Shown here piece by piece: positions 6,643 to 8,057 of a DNA stretch of 8,057 bases. The DNA comes from Gammaproteobacteria bacterium (lineage in GTDB: Bacteria > Pseudomonadota > Gammaproteobacteria > Enterobacterales > Alteromonadaceae). The notes under the pieces are model-generated. The model worked only from the letters and a program-made list of their open reading frames with translations, had not been told where the DNA came from and did no database searches. Position 1 is the first letter of the stretch. Every line of letters begins with the position of its first letter. The stretch lies in assembly GCA_023481025.1 (NCBI GenBank), contig JAMCWV010000029.1, positions 1 through 8,057 on the forward strand. Reading direction: 5' to 3'. The translations under genes and the position numbers were made by a program.

Positions 6643-7707
6643 ATGAGTTCAGCTAAAAAAAATAACCCAGAATTCGTCCTCCCCGAACATTCACTCGCCC
6701 CTGACGCGTTCGCGGGCACTGTTCTTCGTTGGCAGCAACAGCATGGTCGCCATGATCTGCCGTGGCAGCAGCCACCGACACCATACCGTGTGTTGGTGAG
6801 CGAAATTATGCTGCAACAGACCCAAGTTAGCACGGTCATCCCCTATTTTCAGCGCTGGCTTATTGCGTTTCCAGATCTAAATAGTCTCGCCAACGCCGAC
6901 GAGGATCAAGTGATGGCGCTGTGGCAAGGGCTTGGCTACTATTCACGCGCACGGAATTTACAGAAAGCCGCTCAGTACTTAGTCGACGAATGCAATGGTG
7001 AATTCCCGAATGATCTGGCGGAGCTTGAACGAATTCCAGGTGTTGGACGTTATACCGCCGGTGCCATCCGTTCTTTTGCGTTTAACGACTATGGCCCCAT
7101 CGTCGATGGTAATGTCCGCCGCCTGTTTTGCCGGTTGTTCGCAATTGACGGTGAGCCCATGAGCAGCCGTGTGAACAAACAGTTATGGCAATTCGCTGAG
7201 CAACTGACACCGCGCCATCAGAATCGAGCATTTGCGCAAGGGTTATTAGATTTAGGTGCAACTGTCTGCACACCCAAAAAGCCGTCATGCAGAGACTGTC
7301 CATTGCAAAATAACTGCCTTGCGCTCGCACAGAATCGGGTCGACGAATTACCAAACCCCAAACCCAAAAAGAACATTCCCTTACGTCAAGGGCATTTTAT
7401 TTGGCAAACAGATCAATCGCGGATCTGTCTGCAACGGCGACCCGCAACAGGAATCTGGGCACGGTTGTGGGCACTTCCCGAAGTTGCCGAAGCGCCAACG
7501 GATGCGTTAAAGATTGGCGAATTTCAGCATACGTTCAGTCACTACAAATTACATGCACACGTCTGGCAATTAAGTGCAGCCGAGATTCAGGAGCCGAATG
7601 TCGACGCTGCTGAGCTGCACTGGTTGTCTTTTGAAAGTTTAGCTGACATTGGTCTACCCACACCGATTCGACAGTTTCTTGAAGCCCAGATACGCTCGAT
7701 GCGATAA
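6643..7707 (+). CDS. mutY: A/G-specific adenine DNA glycosylase
   Basis: This 354-residue base-excision repair enzyme removes adenine mispaired with 8-oxoguanine (and with G), preventing G:C to T:A transversions. The catalytic domain holds VSEIMLQQTQV at 52-62 with catalytic E54, the helix-hairpin-helix IPGVGRYTAG at 131-140, and IVDGNVRR at 153-160 with catalytic D155. Four cysteines, C209-X6-C216-X2-C219-X5-C225, form the 4Fe-4S cluster site. The C-terminal NUDIX-like 8-oxoG recognition domain (about 245-350) has the diagnostic FQHTFSHYKL at 294-303. E. coli MutY is 350 residues; this one has roughly 17 extra N-terminal residues and a shorter C-terminus. ATG 6643 is the only ATG before the domain, but no clear ribosome site precedes it. 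It is divergent from trmB and followed by yggX after 152 nt. Confidence 0.97.
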   Translation: MSSAKKNNPEFVLPEHSLAPDAFAGTVLRWQQQHGRHDLPWQQPPTPYRVLVSEIMLQQTQVSTVIPYFQRWLIAFPDLNSLANADEDQVMALWQGLGYYSRARNLQKAAQYLVDECNGEFPNDLAELERIPGVGRYTAGAIRSFAFNDYGPIVDGNVRRLFCRLFAIDGEPMSSRVNKQLWQFAEQLTPRHQNRAFAQGLLDLGATVCTPKKPSCRDCPLQNNCLALAQNRVDELPNPKPKKNIPLRQGHFIWQTDQSRICLQRRPATGIWARLWALPEVAEAPTDALKIGEFQHTFSHYKLHAHVWQLSAAEIQEPNVDAAELHWLSFESLADIGLPTPIRQFLEAQIRSMR

Positions 7708-7845
7708 ACTGGCAGCGCCTGCTGCTTCCGGCGTTCATGCTATGGTAAGATGCACAGCATAAATGGAATGCCTCGGTGCAATGAATTACCGCATCAATTG
7801 ATGTTCGTGCGCATTGGAGGCAACACGTCACTTGCGCCCAGAAAT

Positions 7846-7850
7846 GAGGA
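7846..7850 (+). promoter_or_regulatory. Ribosome binding site of yggX
   Basis: GAGGA lies 9 nt before the ATG at 7860, supporting that start for the truncated yggX gene. Confidence 0.75.
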
Positions 7851-7859
7851 TAGAAAATC

Positions 7860-8057
7860 ATGGCTCGTACTGTATTTTGTCAATATTTCCAAAAAGAAGC
7901 CGACGGTCTCGACTTCCAGCTTTACCCAGGCGACCTTGGGCAGCGTATCTTTGATAATATTTCCAAAGAAGCGTGGGCGGAGTGGCAGAAGAAACAAACC
8001 ATGCTGATCAACGAAAAACGCTTAAACATGATGGACCCAGATGGCGCGCGCCGCTTT
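7860..8057 (+). CDS. yggX: YggX, Fe(2+)-trafficking protein (5' part, cut by window end)
   Basis: Sixty-six codons are present and remain open to the last base. The protein begins [19 protein letters not shown] and continues with [30 protein letters not shown] and LNMMDPD, nearly identical in pattern to E. coli YggX (91 residues), so about 25 residues should lie beyond the window. C7 corresponds to the conserved N-terminal cysteine. YggX is a small cytoplasmic protein implicated in iron trafficking and in protecting Fe-S enzymes from oxidative damage; in E. coli it is under SoxRS control. It follows mutY, as in E. coli, where MutY is itself an Fe-S protein. The 152-nt gap leaves room for its own promoter, but I see no convincing one. 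Confidence 0.96.
   Translation, partial: MARTVFCQYFQKEADGLDFQLYPGDLGQRIFDNISKEAWAEWQKKQTMLINEKRLNMMDPDGARRF

Noticed and set aside
7712..7725. GCAGC/GCTGC hairpin after mutY
   Set aside because: The stem is only 5 bp and is followed by TTCC rather than a T-run, so termination is not supported.
7750..8007. Plus-strand open frame overlapping yggX
   Set aside because: It overlaps yggX in another frame; the yggX frame has unmistakable family identity and a ribosome site.
1..8057. Search for CRISPR arrays, insertion sequences, phage genes, toxin-antitoxin pairs, tRNA or rRNA genes
   Set aside because: None was seen; nearly all sequence is accounted for by conserved housekeeping genes.

Overview
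The window is chromosomal housekeeping DNA from a gammaproteobacterium. Every protein resembles E. coli, Vibrio and Pseudomonas counterparts. The order proC-yggT-DUF4426-rdgB-hemW-trmB-mutY-yggX matches, from memory, the Vibrio/enterobacterial yggS-to-mltC neighbourhood. Moderate base composition and protein style suggest a marine Alteromonadales-type organism, possibly Idiomarina-like; the genus is only a guess. I see no phage, transposon, CRISPR array, rRNA or tRNA gene.

Layout. Positions 27-1990 (+): proC (last step of proline synthesis), yggT (two-repeat membrane protein) and a secreted DUF4426 protein. The latter two are separated by 2 nt and look like one transcript. Positions 2049-3791 (-): a CPA1 K+/H+ antiporter of the NhaP2/CvrA type, convergent with DUF4426 and divergent from rdgB. 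Positions 3901-5723 (+): rdgB and hemW, overlapping by 4 nt. Positions 5822-6556 (-): trmB, convergent with hemW across a shared hairpin terminator whose U-tract faces the trmB transcript. Positions 6643-7707 (+): mutY, divergent from trmB. Positions 7860-8057 (+): the first 66 codons of yggX, cut by the window end.

Functional themes. RdgB (removes deaminated purine nucleotides), MutY (corrects A opposite 8-oxoG) and YggX (Fe/oxidative protection) all guard against damaged bases. MutY, HemW and YggX are linked through iron-sulfur or heme chemistry. The antiporter handles cytoplasmic K+/pH and looks like an insertion into an otherwise conserved gene string.

I found no convincing undescribed system. 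The points worth checking are small: the antiporter insertion together with the apparent lack of yggU, an extra loop in RdgB, short tandem duplications in both convergent intergenic regions (one makes an in-frame second stop codon), and the asymmetric bidirectional terminator.
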